Assembly: GCA_963844175.1 (NCBI GenBank)
Contig: CAWJNE010000021.1
Span: forward strand, 124,001-188,000
Source: JALZMG01 sp963844175
GTDB taxonomy: Bacteria; Actinomycetota; Acidimicrobiia; Acidimicrobiales; Ilumatobacteraceae
Direction of reading: 5' to 3'
Length of the DNA stretch: 64,000 bases
Shown here: positions 50,467 to 58,474 of the stretch, piece by piece
Position numbering within the stretch: position 1 is the stretch's first letter
Layout: every line of letters starts with the position of its first letter
Program-made: the position numbers and the translations under genes
The notes under the pieces: model-generated
What the model saw: the letters and a program-made list of their open reading frames with translations, nothing else
Databases searched by the model: none
What the model was told of the DNA's origin: nothing

Positions 50467-51519
50467 CTACCAGATGTCCCCGACCGTCCAGCCGTTCGGG
50501 AAGGGATCGGTCGGGTCGACCACGTACTGAGCGAAGCCGGTGATCCAGCCGGTGCCGGTGATCGTCGGGACGACCGCCGGGTACGAGCCGACACGCGTCT
50601 CCTCGACGACGCGCCCGACGAAGACGGTGCCGAGGACGCTCTCGTGGCGGAAGTCGTCGCCGACGCCGAGCAGCCCACGGGCGTGCAGGGTGGCCATCCG
50701 CGCACAGGTCCCGGTGCCGCAGGGCGAACGGTCGAGCACACCCGTCCAGGTCGAGGGGCGATCCCAGTCGAGGACGCCGGTCGACACCGTGACGGCGTTG
50801 CGCATCGTGTTCGCCAGGTCGTGCGGCGGGCCGCTGAGCTGGGCGATCGTGATGCCGGCGAACTCGGGGTGTCGCGGGTGCTCGACCGGGATCTGCTCGG
50901 CCGCCGCGGCCTTGACCATCTCGGTGATGCGCGTGATGTCGGCCCCTTCGTCCGGGGTGAGGTGCAGCCCGAACTGCGAGGCGTCGGCGATCGCGTAGAA
51001 CATCCCGCCGTAGGCGACATCGACGTCGATCGTGCCCAGCGTCGGCACCTCGACGGGACGGTCGAGTGAGACGGCGAACGCCGGGACGTTGCGGAACGTC
51101 ACCGCCGTGACCTTGCCGTCGAGGCAGTCGGCGCGGATCTCGATCAGCCCTGCTGGCGCCTCCATCGTGAAGGTGGTGACGGGCTCGACCATCGGCAGGA
51201 TGCCGGTCTCGAGGAGCGCCGTCGCCGTGCAGATCGTGTTCGAGCCACTCATGCCCGGGTACTCGACGTGCTCCATGATGACGAAGCCGATGTCGGCGTC
51301 CGGGTGACACGGCGGCAGCACGAGGTTGCAGCAGAGCGGCGGATGACCGCGTGGCTCGTTGAGCATCCGCTTGCGGAGGTGGTCGAGGTGCCGTTCGAGG
51401 TACTGCGCTTTGGCCAGCACGGTGTCCCCGGGGACGGGGGGCGCACCGCCGACGATCACCCGTCCGGGTTCGCCGCCGGCGTGGACGTCGACGGCGTGGA
51501 TCATGCTGGTGAAGCGCAT
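50467..51519 (-). CDS. Proline racemase-family enzyme with Ser/Cys active site
   Basis: 350 aa. The first catalytic position, Cys in proline racemases (MCGHGT), is Ser here: GMSGSNTICTATALLE. The second catalytic Cys is kept in DRSPCGTGTCARMATLHARG. The opening HAVDVHAGGEPGRVIVGG is typical. Ser/Cys members have been linked to 3-hydroxyproline dehydratase and/or 4-hydroxyproline epimerase activity, so this is probably a hydroxyproline-catabolism enzyme rather than a proline racemase. No transporter or further catabolic gene is adjacent. Confidence 0.82.
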   Translation of the reverse strand: MRFTSMIHAVDVHAGGEPGRVIVGGAPPVPGDTVLAKAQYLERHLDHLRKRMLNEPRGHPPLCCNLVLPPCHPDADIGFVIMEHVEYPGMSGSNTICTATALLETGILPMVEPVTTFTMEAPAGLIEIRADCLDGKVTAVTFRNVPAFAVSLDRPVEVPTLGTIDVDVAYGGMFYAIADASQFGLHLTPDEGADITRITEMVKAAAAEQIPVEHPRHPEFAGITIAQLSGPPHDLANTMRNAVTVSTGVLDWDRPSTWTGVLDRSPCGTGTCARMATLHARGLLGVGDDFRHESVLGTVFVGRVVEETRVGSYPAVVPTITGTGWITGFAQYVVDPTDPFPNGWTVGDIW

Positions 51520-51625
51520 CGCGCCTCCGATCAGTGGTGGGCCGACAGATCGACGGGCGCATCTTGGCTGGCGCCGCTCGCGACGGCGCAGCATCCGCAT
51601 CGGCGGGGTCTGGGAGACTTCATCG

Positions 51626-52624
51626 ATGGTCAGCAGCGCGGGCCGTCGGAGCGCGGGCCGGCGGGTGGTCCTCGTCGGCTGCGTGGCCAGCCTCGTCGCA
51701 GCGTGCTCGTCGGACGGAGGCGATGGCGCCGCGACGATCGACGGCGCCGAGACGACCGTCGGCGCCGACACCACGACAGCGGCGGTCGCGCCGGGCGAAC
51801 GCGCCGGGATCGTCGACATCGGCGACGGGCGAGAGGTCTACCTACAGTGCCGGGGGGTCGGCGAGCCCACGGTGGTGCTCGTCTCCGGCTTCGCTGACAA
51901 CGCCGATGTGTGGAACACCCCCGCCGATCCAGAGGGTGATCCGCGGACGGTCGACGCCGACGTGGCCGCGTTCTCGCGAGTCTGTGCGTACGACCGGCCG
52001 GGCACCACATCGAGCCGCTCAACGCCGGTCCCGCAGCCGACGTCGGCACAGGACGCCGCCGACGACCTCGAGCGGCTCCTCGCCGCGTCGGGCGAGGTCG
52101 GACCGTACGTCCTGGTCGGACATTCCTACGGTGGCCCGATCATCAGGCTGTTCGCCAGCGACCATCCCACCGAGGTGGCTGGCATGGTGCTCGTCGACGC
52201 CTTGTCGGAGGATCTGCCGAACCTGCTGACCACCGCCCAGCGAGCCCTGTTCGAGGAGATGAACAGTCCGCCGCCCGTCGCCGACGCCGAAGCACTCGAC
52301 CTCCAGGGGACCGTCGACGCGCTGGAGGGCTCGCCGCCGCCGCCCGCGGTGCCGGTCGTCGTGCTGACCGCCGATCAGCCGCAGCTGACACCGGAGCTGC
52401 TCGCCTCCGGGAACCTCCCCGCCGGCGTGGATCAGGCGTTCGCCGACGCGCTCTGGTCGGCGCAGCTGATCGCCCAGGACCTCTTGGCGGCCAGGTTCGA
52501 CGGGGCCGAGCACGTCAAGGTGACCAACAGCAACCACTACATCCAGCTGTACAACCCGCAGCTCGTCATCGATTCGATCCGCCAGGTGGTCGACACCGCG
52601 CGCGGCACCGAGGCGGAGGACTAG
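51626..52624 (+). CDS. Secreted alpha/beta-hydrolase lipoprotein
   Basis: 332 aa. A lipobox signal (VVLVGCVASLVAACSSDG) and Thr/Ala linker precede the hydrolase fold: VVLVSGFADNADVWNTP, CAYDRPGTTSSRS, nucleophile VLVGHSYGGPIIRLFA, the Asp strand VPVVVLTADQPQ and His in SNHYIQLYNP. A surface esterase or lipase is likely. The ATG at 51626 diverges from the racemase-family gene, with 106 nt between. Confidence 0.83.
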   Translation: MVSSAGRRSAGRRVVLVGCVASLVAACSSDGGDGAATIDGAETTVGADTTTAAVAPGERAGIVDIGDGREVYLQCRGVGEPTVVLVSGFADNADVWNTPADPEGDPRTVDADVAAFSRVCAYDRPGTTSSRSTPVPQPTSAQDAADDLERLLAASGEVGPYVLVGHSYGGPIIRLFASDHPTEVAGMVLVDALSEDLPNLLTTAQRALFEEMNSPPPVADAEALDLQGTVDALEGSPPPPAVPVVVLTADQPQLTPELLASGNLPAGVDQAFADALWSAQLIAQDLLAARFDGAEHVKVTNSNHYIQLYNPQLVIDSIRQVVDTARGTEAED

Positions 52625-53115
52625 GGACCCCGCCCTGCGAGGAGCGCCGTCGCCAATGCGATGGAGCTCGAGTTGTCCAGGCCGCGCCCCTCGTCGTTCG
52701 CCCGCTCAAATCCGTCATCCCCCAGGATCATCCGCAGCGCGGCGCAGACGGCGGAGACCTCTTCGCGATGCGTCGGCTCCCCCCGTGCGAACCGGAGGCG
52801 CGCAGTCGCGCTGCGGCGCCGAGCAGACGCGACGCATCCTCGGGGCGATCGGTGACGCTGGCTGCGCCCTCGAGGGCGAGGGCCACCGCTGCGCGGTGGC
52901 TGCGCTCCGCGGCGAGGTCGAGTGCCGTGGCGTGGTGGCGTCGAGCGGCGATCAGATCACCGCGCTCGCTGGCGAGGAAGCCAAGGCACGAGGCGGCGAA
53001 CGCGGCGCTGACGGTCAGCCCGGCGGCACGGTGCCAGGCCAACGCCGTCGCGTGCGAGGCCTCGGCGCGATCGAGGTCTCCCGCGCCGCGGGCGCGCAGA
53101 CCCGCGTGGTTGTGA
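52621..53115 (-). pseudogene. C-terminal remnant of a TPR-containing regulator, frameshifted
   Basis: The sequence NHAGLRARGAGDLDRAEASH ... FLASERGDLIAARRHHATAL ... DASRLLGAAARLRAS matches the TPR end of large LuxR/AfsR or adenylate-cyclase-type regulators. Past residue RAS the family pattern (HREEVSAVCAALRMILGDDG, then SSSIALATALLAGRGP and stop at 52621) continues in another frame. The shift lies at a six-C run, 52779-52784. The whole N-terminal part is missing; the remnant begins right after the LPETG gene. Confidence 0.65.
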
Positions 53116-53127
53116 CTGCGTCGTCCG

Positions 53128-53604
53128 TCAGCGCGTCGACCGCCCGCGAGTCCGCACCGTTACGAGCAGGACGATCCCGGCGATCAGCAATCCACCGCCG
53201 ACCGCGGTGACGGCGACCGTTTCCTGCGGCCCGGTCTCGGGGAGCGGTTCCCCGCCGGGTGCGTCCTCTTGGACGACGAGTGTGGTGATGCCGAGGATCG
53301 CGCCGGCCGACGCCTGGACGTCGTACTCGCCGGGCGACGATGGCGCCGTCAGCGTGGCCTGAGCGAGGTCGTCGGCCCGACAGGGGACGAGGCGGCCGAG
53401 ACCGCCCTCGATCTCGATCTCGATGATCCCGCCGATGTCGTCGTTGGTGCAGAAGTTCTCCAGGGTGGCGGTGAACGTGCCGCCTGGAGCGACCGGGTTC
53501 GGTTCGAGGACGAGGGTTGGTTCGGGCCGTGGGGCGCTCTCGGCCACGCCTGCCCCGAAGCACAGCCCTGCCGCGCAACCCGCCAGCGCGATGAATCGCT
53601 TCAC
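53128..53604 (-). CDS. LPETG cell-wall-anchored protein
   Basis: 158 aa. A signal peptide (FIALAGCAAGLCFGAGVAES) leads to an Ig-like beta-domain of about 80 aa (TLVLEPNPVAPGGTFTATLE ... SSPGEYDVQASAG) with one possible disulfide. It ends in a sortase signal: LPETG, hydrophobic helix AVTAVGGGLLIAGIVLLVTV and basic tail RTRGRSTR. A class A/E-like sortase would attach it to peptidoglycan; none is encoded here. GTG start. Confidence 0.82.
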   Translation of the reverse strand: MKRFIALAGCAAGLCFGAGVAESAPRPEPTLVLEPNPVAPGGTFTATLENFCTNDDIGGIIEIEIEGGLGRLVPCRADDLAQATLTAPSSPGEYDVQASAGAILGITTLVVQEDAPGGEPLPETGPQETVAVTAVGGGLLIAGIVLLVTVRTRGRSTR

Positions 53605-53655
53605 GTCGACCCTCCTGAGATCTGTCGATCACACCATGCCACGTTGACGTCCACA

Positions 53656-54154
53656 ATGAGGTCGACCGCGTTTCACCGGTCCCCGACGCTCGTAGGCCAC
53701 GGCTCGACGGGGCCGTTGAGAGGGAGGTCTGATGCGATCGTCGGTGAGCCCGCGCTTTCGGCCTTGGTTGCGTGGCGATCTCTGTTCGTCGCCGCGGCCG
53801 TGGTCGGCGCCCTCTCCTGCTCCAGTTCGTCGCCTGAGTCGCCCGCGTCCACGCTGACCGCCGACGTCACCACGTCGGCCGCCGCGTCCGTGGCGCCGGC
53901 GGCGACGAACGCACCGGCCCAACTCAAGCGGCGACGCCGACTCGGACGACGACGGCCTCGAAGACGGCTTCGAGGTCTTCGAGACGGGCACGAACCCATT
54001 CGGCGATGGCGACGGCGACGGGCTCAACGACGGCGACGAGATCGCCGCCGGCACGAACCCCAACCTCGACCAGGACAGCGACGGTGACGGCGTCCCGGAT
54101 TCCGACGAGGTGCTCTCGGGCGCTGATCTGTTCGACCCCACCGACCAAATCTGA
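53656..54154 (+). pseudogene. Thrombospondin type-3 repeat lipoprotein, frameshifted
   Basis: The N-terminal frame gives a lipoprotein signal (LFVAAAVVGALSCSSSS) and an Ala/Thr linker. The calcium-binding TSP3 repeats are in the next frame: DADSDDDGLEDGFEVFETG, FGDGDGDGLNDGDEIAAG, DQDSDGDGVPDSDEVL, ending TGA at 54154. The span is one nucleotide over a whole number of codons, and the switch lies at about 53918-53926. Joined, the protein would be about 165 aa. Confidence 0.68.
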
Positions 54155-54537
54155 CGACTGGCGCACCGCCGCTCCGGAACTCGTCGCCCTGACGAGGTGG
54201 CGTTCGAACCCGCTCTCCCCCAGGCCCTCAGCATTCTCAGCATCGCCTTCCGACGCCCAGCCTCGCGCGACGAGGCCGCACCGTCGGTACGACCGCACAC
54301 CCGTCGAACATGTTTGCCGCCACGGGTGACCTTCCCCCCAACTTCGACGACGGCCGTCGTCGGCACATCGATTTGTCCCCTCGAGGCAGCATCCTCGACG
54401 ACCACACCGCCGAACTCGCGCCGCGCCGCTAGCGCCTTCGCGGCGTGGGCAAATCGAGCTAAGTCGGTCATTCCGCGATCCCGATCGGATGGCCGGGGCT
54501 GCGACCGGGGATGACCGCAGTGGTACCGTCCGCTGCG
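54155..54537. other. Non-coding gap, no gene recognised
   Basis: Short ORFs exist on both strands but none shows a conserved domain, signal peptide or ribosome-binding site. TACCGT at 54523-54528 is a -10 candidate for the downstream gene. Confidence 0.5.
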
Positions 54538-55713
54538 ATGAGACGCTGGAGAGGCGGGGCGGTCGCGGTGCTCGCCGTCGCGCTCGCGTGTGTCGTACCC
54601 GTCACGGCTGGCGCGGGCCCGAAGCAATGCCCTGCCGATCAGTTCGACCGCGGCGGTGAGTGCACCCGATACCTGGACGCGGCGAATGAGATCGTCGCGA
54701 TCACCCGCTCGGTGATGGCCGAGAAGGACGCGAAGGCGGTCATCCTCCGCGTCGACGTCGGTGAAAGAACGGTCGTGAACAGAGGTCTCGGCATCTCGAT
54801 GCCGGGGACCCCGGCGAACTCGAGGATGAAGTTCCGTCCCGGTGCGATGACGATCCCGCTGCTGACGACGATCGCCCTCCAATTGCAGGACACCGGACGC
54901 CTCAGCCTCGACGACACGCTCTCGGAGTGGTACCCGGAGTACCCGAACGCCGATCGCGTCACGTTGCGCATGCTCGCCAGCGTGACGTCGGGCTATCCGG
55001 ACTTCATCCAGGAGAACCCGCCCTTCCAGGCCGCCCAGCTGGCGGAACCCTTCCGTCAATGGACCGACGACGAGCTGCTCGACTACGCCTTCGCACAGCC
55101 GGTGGTCTGCGATCCCGGCACGTGCTTCCACTACGCGCACACCAACTTCATCCTGCTCGGCCGAGTGATCGAGCAGGTCACGGGCCAGACCGTGTCGGAG
55201 CTGTTGACGGAGCGCTTCCTCGACCCGCTCGGGATGCGCGACACGAAGATCACGAAGTACCCGGCCATCCCTGCGCCTGCACTGCACGCCTATACGTCCG
55301 AACGCGGTGTCTACGAGGACTCGACGTCGTGGAGCCCGTCTTGGGGCCTCGGCAACGGTTTGATCGTGACCTCGACCGCGGCCGACATGATCAAGCTCAT
55401 CGATGCCGTCGGGACGGGGGAGCTGGTCTCGGAATCCGCAGCGAGTGAACAGATCGAGCCGATTTCACAGGGCCTCACGGGCGCGCCGCCGGAAATCAAC
55501 TACGGGCTCGGGATCGCCGTCGGCAACAGCGGTTGGGTGTTCCAGAACCCGATCTTCAACGGCTATGCCGGGATCCTTGCGTACCTCCCGTCGCAGGAGA
55601 TCTCGATCCTGATCGAGAACACGCACGGTCCGACCGCGGCTCCAGGATCCAGCATCGCGACCGACATCTTCAAGGCGGTCACGCAGTACCTGACGCCCAA
55701 CGATCCGGTCTAG
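54538..55713 (+). CDS. Exported beta-lactamase-fold protein lacking the catalytic residues
   Basis: 391 aa with a signal peptide (GAVAVLAVALACVVPVTAGA). The fold follows class C beta-lactamases/CubicO along its length (TGRLSLDDTLSEWYPEYPNA; MLASVTSGYPDFI; ILLGRVIEQVTGQTVSELL; EINYGLGIAV). At the SxxK site the sequence is FRPGAMTIPLL, so Ser is Ala and Lys is Ile, and the YSN motif is YAH. It cannot act by the usual acyl-serine route and is probably a binding protein. Start ATG at 54538. Confidence 0.8.
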   Translation: MRRWRGGAVAVLAVALACVVPVTAGAGPKQCPADQFDRGGECTRYLDAANEIVAITRSVMAEKDAKAVILRVDVGERTVVNRGLGISMPGTPANSRMKFRPGAMTIPLLTTIALQLQDTGRLSLDDTLSEWYPEYPNADRVTLRMLASVTSGYPDFIQENPPFQAAQLAEPFRQWTDDELLDYAFAQPVVCDPGTCFHYAHTNFILLGRVIEQVTGQTVSELLTERFLDPLGMRDTKITKYPAIPAPALHAYTSERGVYEDSTSWSPSWGLGNGLIVTSTAADMIKLIDAVGTGELVSESAASEQIEPISQGLTGAPPEINYGLGIAVGNSGWVFQNPIFNGYAGILAYLPSQEISILIENTHGPTAAPGSSIATDIFKAVTQYLTPNDPV

Positions 55714-55867
55714 TCCAGGTCTCGTCCCGGCGGCGAGGATGCCCAGCCACAACGAGCGCGTCCGCCGTCGTCCCCGTCAGCGACCCACGTACCGGCACGG
55801 AAAGCGACCAGACGAACGCCACGCTGACCACCTCCGCCACGCTTGGCTGCACCAGCGAGATCAGGGT

Positions 55868-55942
55868 CGGGGTGAGAGGATTTGAACCTCCGGCCTCCAC
55901 GTCCCGAACGTGGCGCGCTAACCAAGCTGCGCTACACCCCGT
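55868..55942 (-). tRNA. tRNA-Pro (anticodon CGG)
   Basis: On the minus strand the acceptor stem CGGGGTG pairs with CACCCCG, the anticodon stem-loop is CCACG-TTCGGGA-CGTGG, and the T arm is GGCCGGAGGTTCAAATCC. The anticodon CGG reads proline CCG codons. The CCA end is not encoded in full. Confidence 0.95.
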
Positions 55943-56004
55943 AGCGGCTGGGACTCTACCGGCCCTGGTGCTCGGCCCGACCGGCGATTGGCCGGCGGCC
56001 CTGG

Positions 56005-56442
56005 TCAGCGCCCGGTGGGAGCGGGCGCCCGGCGGGCCTGCACCTCGGCCCAGCCCTCGTGGAACGTGCCGCCGCCGATCACCGTCCGCACGGCCCGGCG
56101 CAGGCGCAGCGGGTCCAGCGGCTTGACGAGCCATCCCTCGGCGCCGCTGCGCCGGGCCAGGTGGACGTCGGCGAAGCGGTCCAGCAACACGAGCAGCGGC
56201 ATGGTCGGCACGAGGTCGGTCGACTCGTCCAGGCGCTGGGCCATGGCAACGGCGATGCCGCCCATCGAGCCGATCTGCAGGTCGAGGATGCCGATGTCGA
56301 ACGGGCGGTCCCGCGACCCGGCCGAGACCTTGGCCACCTCGCGACCCTCGGACACGACGGTGAAGGACGTGGCCTCGTCGCCGAGCGCGGCGACGACCTC
56401 GTCGGCCACCCAGGTGGCGTCCGTTGCCAGCAGCACGCGCAT
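56005..56442 (-). CDS. Response-regulator receiver-domain protein without output domain
   Basis: 145 aa. MRVLLATDATWVADEVVAAL is the first strand and helix; the phospho-acceptor position is the Asp in DIGILDLQIGSMGG, and RSGAEGWLVKPLDPLRLRRA carries the conserved Lys. The acidic pair after strand 1 is only partly kept (ATD). There is no DNA-binding domain, so it may act through a partner. It lies 40 nt after the ArsA-like gene on the same strand. Confidence 0.75.
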   Translation of the reverse strand: MRVLLATDATWVADEVVAALGDEATSFTVVSEGREVAKVSAGSRDRPFDIGILDLQIGSMGGIAVAMAQRLDESTDLVPTMPLLVLLDRFADVHLARRSGAEGWLVKPLDPLRLRRAVRTVIGGGTFHEGWAEVQARRAPAPTGR

Positions 56443-56482
56443 CGGCGGCGATCGTAGCGACCGCCGCCGATCGGGCCCGCGG

Positions 56483-57592
56483 TCAGGTCGGGAAGAGGTG
56501 CCGGCGGACCTCGGTGAGGGTGGCGAGGTCGTGGACGTCGCCGGCGAGCAGCGGGACCAGACCGAGCGGCTCGTCACCGAGCAGCTCGGCGAACGGCTCC
56601 AGCTCCAGCTCGGCGGCGTCGGCCAGCGCCTGCAGCTCGGCCACGTTGCTCCACAGCGCGGCCCGATCGGCGTCACCCCCGGCGGCGGCCTCCTCGGCGG
56701 CGGTGCGGGCGTCTGCGGCGGTGCCGTCACCGAACCGTGGGTGGACCCGGTTGGCCACGCCGGCCACCCGGTCGATGCCCTGGTCGACGAGCTGCCCGAC
56801 GAACCACGCCGCCTCGGTCACCGTGTCCCGGTGCGACGAGGCGACGACGACGTAGCGGGTCGCATCCGAACGCAGCAAGCCGATGACGACGTCGGCGCGC
56901 TCTCGAAACCCGGCCTCCATGCCGGCGAAGGCCTGGAAGAAGGCGACGGCATCGGCCAGCACCGCCGAACCGACGACGCGACCGATCGCCCGCAGCAACG
57001 GCTGCGTCGCCGCGGTCATGACCCGCATCCCCCGCCGCGCGGGGAGCATCAGCAGCCGGAACAGCCGATGGTCGAGGAACCGCGCCAGCACCCCCGACGC
57101 CTCGAGGAAGTCGAGGGCGTTGCGACTCGGTGGTGTGTCCACGATGACCAGGTCGAACCGCTCGTCGTCGTGCAGCTGGTGCAGCGTCTCGGCGGCCATG
57201 TACTCCTGGGTCCCGCTGAGCGTCCGGGAGATGTTGCGGTAGAAGGGGTTGGTCAGGATCCGATCGACCTGCTCGGCGTCGGCCGCGTATCGGCGCACCA
57301 ACCCATCGAACGCCGCGGCCGGATCAAGCATCATCGCCCACAGCTCGCCGGGCCGTTGCTCGTCGCCGAGTTCGATCCGGGTCGGCTCGCTGGCCAGCCC
57401 GTCGGCGAGCCCCAGGGCGTCGGCCAACCGGCGGGCCGGATCGATGGTGACCACGACCACCCGCCGGCCCAACTCGGCGGCCTGCAGACCCAGGGCCGCC
57501 GCCGTTGTGGTCTTGCCGACCCCGCCCGACCCGCAGCACACCAGCACCTCGGCGCCGTCGAGGACGGGCGCCAGCGACGCTCCGCGCTTCAT
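56483..57592 (-). CDS. ArsA/Get3-like ATPase
   Basis: 369 aa. P-loop VLVCCGSGGVGKTTTAAALG, switch I VVVTIDPARRLADALG, switch II DLVIVDTPPSRNALDFLE and the A-loop/nucleotide-base region NRVHPRFGDG are present. Bacterial actinomycete members are paired and do not sit with arsenic genes; here the partner gene overlaps by 4 nt. A role in handling hydrophobic segments, as for Get3, is possible but unproven. Confidence 0.85.
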   Translation of the reverse strand: MKRGASLAPVLDGAEVLVCCGSGGVGKTTTAAALGLQAAELGRRVVVVTIDPARRLADALGLADGLASEPTRIELGDEQRPGELWAMMLDPAAAFDGLVRRYAADAEQVDRILTNPFYRNISRTLSGTQEYMAAETLHQLHDDERFDLVIVDTPPSRNALDFLEASGVLARFLDHRLFRLLMLPARRGMRVMTAATQPLLRAIGRVVGSAVLADAVAFFQAFAGMEAGFRERADVVIGLLRSDATRYVVVASSHRDTVTEAAWFVGQLVDQGIDRVAGVANRVHPRFGDGTAADARTAAEEAAAGGDADRAALWSNVAELQALADAAELELEPFAELLGDEPLGLVPLLAGDVHDLATLTEVRRHLFPT

Positions 57593-58448
57593 CGCGGCGC
57601 TCTGGTCAGCCGCCCGGCGAGGGCCCGCGCGTCATCGGCGCTCAGGGCGGCCACCGGGAGAAGCGGCAACTGCCACTGATCGAGCGGGAGCTCTCCTCCC
57701 AGGCGCTCGATCTCCTCCCGTTGCAGCTTCAACCGGGCGCGGCGGAAGCGCGCCGCCTCACGCAGCAGCGCACGATCCGGGCTCCCGCTCGGCGCCGCCG
57801 CATCGCTGGCCGGCAGCGGGACGTCCGGCACGTCGACGCCGTTGATCACCAGCGGACCGAGCTGCACGCCGACCCGATCCTCGAGGGCGAACGCGGTCTC
57901 GACGACCTCGTTCACCGGGGTCGTCTCCGGCAACGTGACCAGCACCACCTGGCACCGGGTCGGGTCGCCGAGCAGCTCGAGGACCTCATCGGCCTGGCTG
58001 CGGATCGGCCCACCGCGCACGGCATCGCGCATCCCGGCGGCGGCGGTCAGGAACGTCACCGCGTGACCGGCGGCCGGACCGTCGACGACGATCACGTCCC
58101 AGTCACCGCCCCGCTCGAGCTGCTTGATCTTGCCGAGCACGACGATGTCGTCGATGCCGGGCGCGGCGGTCGCCACGACGTCGATGACGCCGGAGGTCGA
58201 CAGGCGCTTGGCGATGCGGCCGAACCCGTGCTCGCGCAGGTACTCGGCCAACGCCTCGGACGCCGAGATCTCCTGGAACGCCACGCCACCGGCGAGCTCC
58301 CGGAGCACGGGCTTGCCGTCGAGCTCGATCACGAGCACGCGCTGCCCGCGCTCGCCGCCGCATGAGCCAGGACCGCCGTTACCGTGGTCTTCCCGACGCC
58401 GCCCTTGCCGGCCACGATCGTCACCCCGGCGGTGACCAGGCGCGGCAC
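57589..58448 (-). pseudogene. Second ArsA/Get3-like ATPase, frameshifted near the N-terminus
   Basis: The N-terminal P-loop RLVTAGVTIVAGKGGVGKTT is in one frame, and the rest (ERGQRVLVIELDGKP, DVIVVDGPAAGHAVTFLTAA, LVTLPETTPVNEVVETAFAL, the C-terminal RLKLQREEIERLGGEL) is in another. The switch is at about 58345-58360, with one base missing. Every other motif is intact, so a sequencing indel is more likely than a dead gene. The GTG at 58448 is the likely start; a GTG at 58472 is also in frame. Joined length about 286 aa. Confidence 0.72.
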
Positions 58449-58474
58449 AGGATCGACGGACTCCGGAGGCACCT

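Noticed and set aside
54197..54514. A 105-aa ORF in the gap before the beta-lactamase-like gene, and an antisense ORF beginning MTDLARFAHA
   Set aside because: Neither has a recognisable domain, a good start signal or compositional support.
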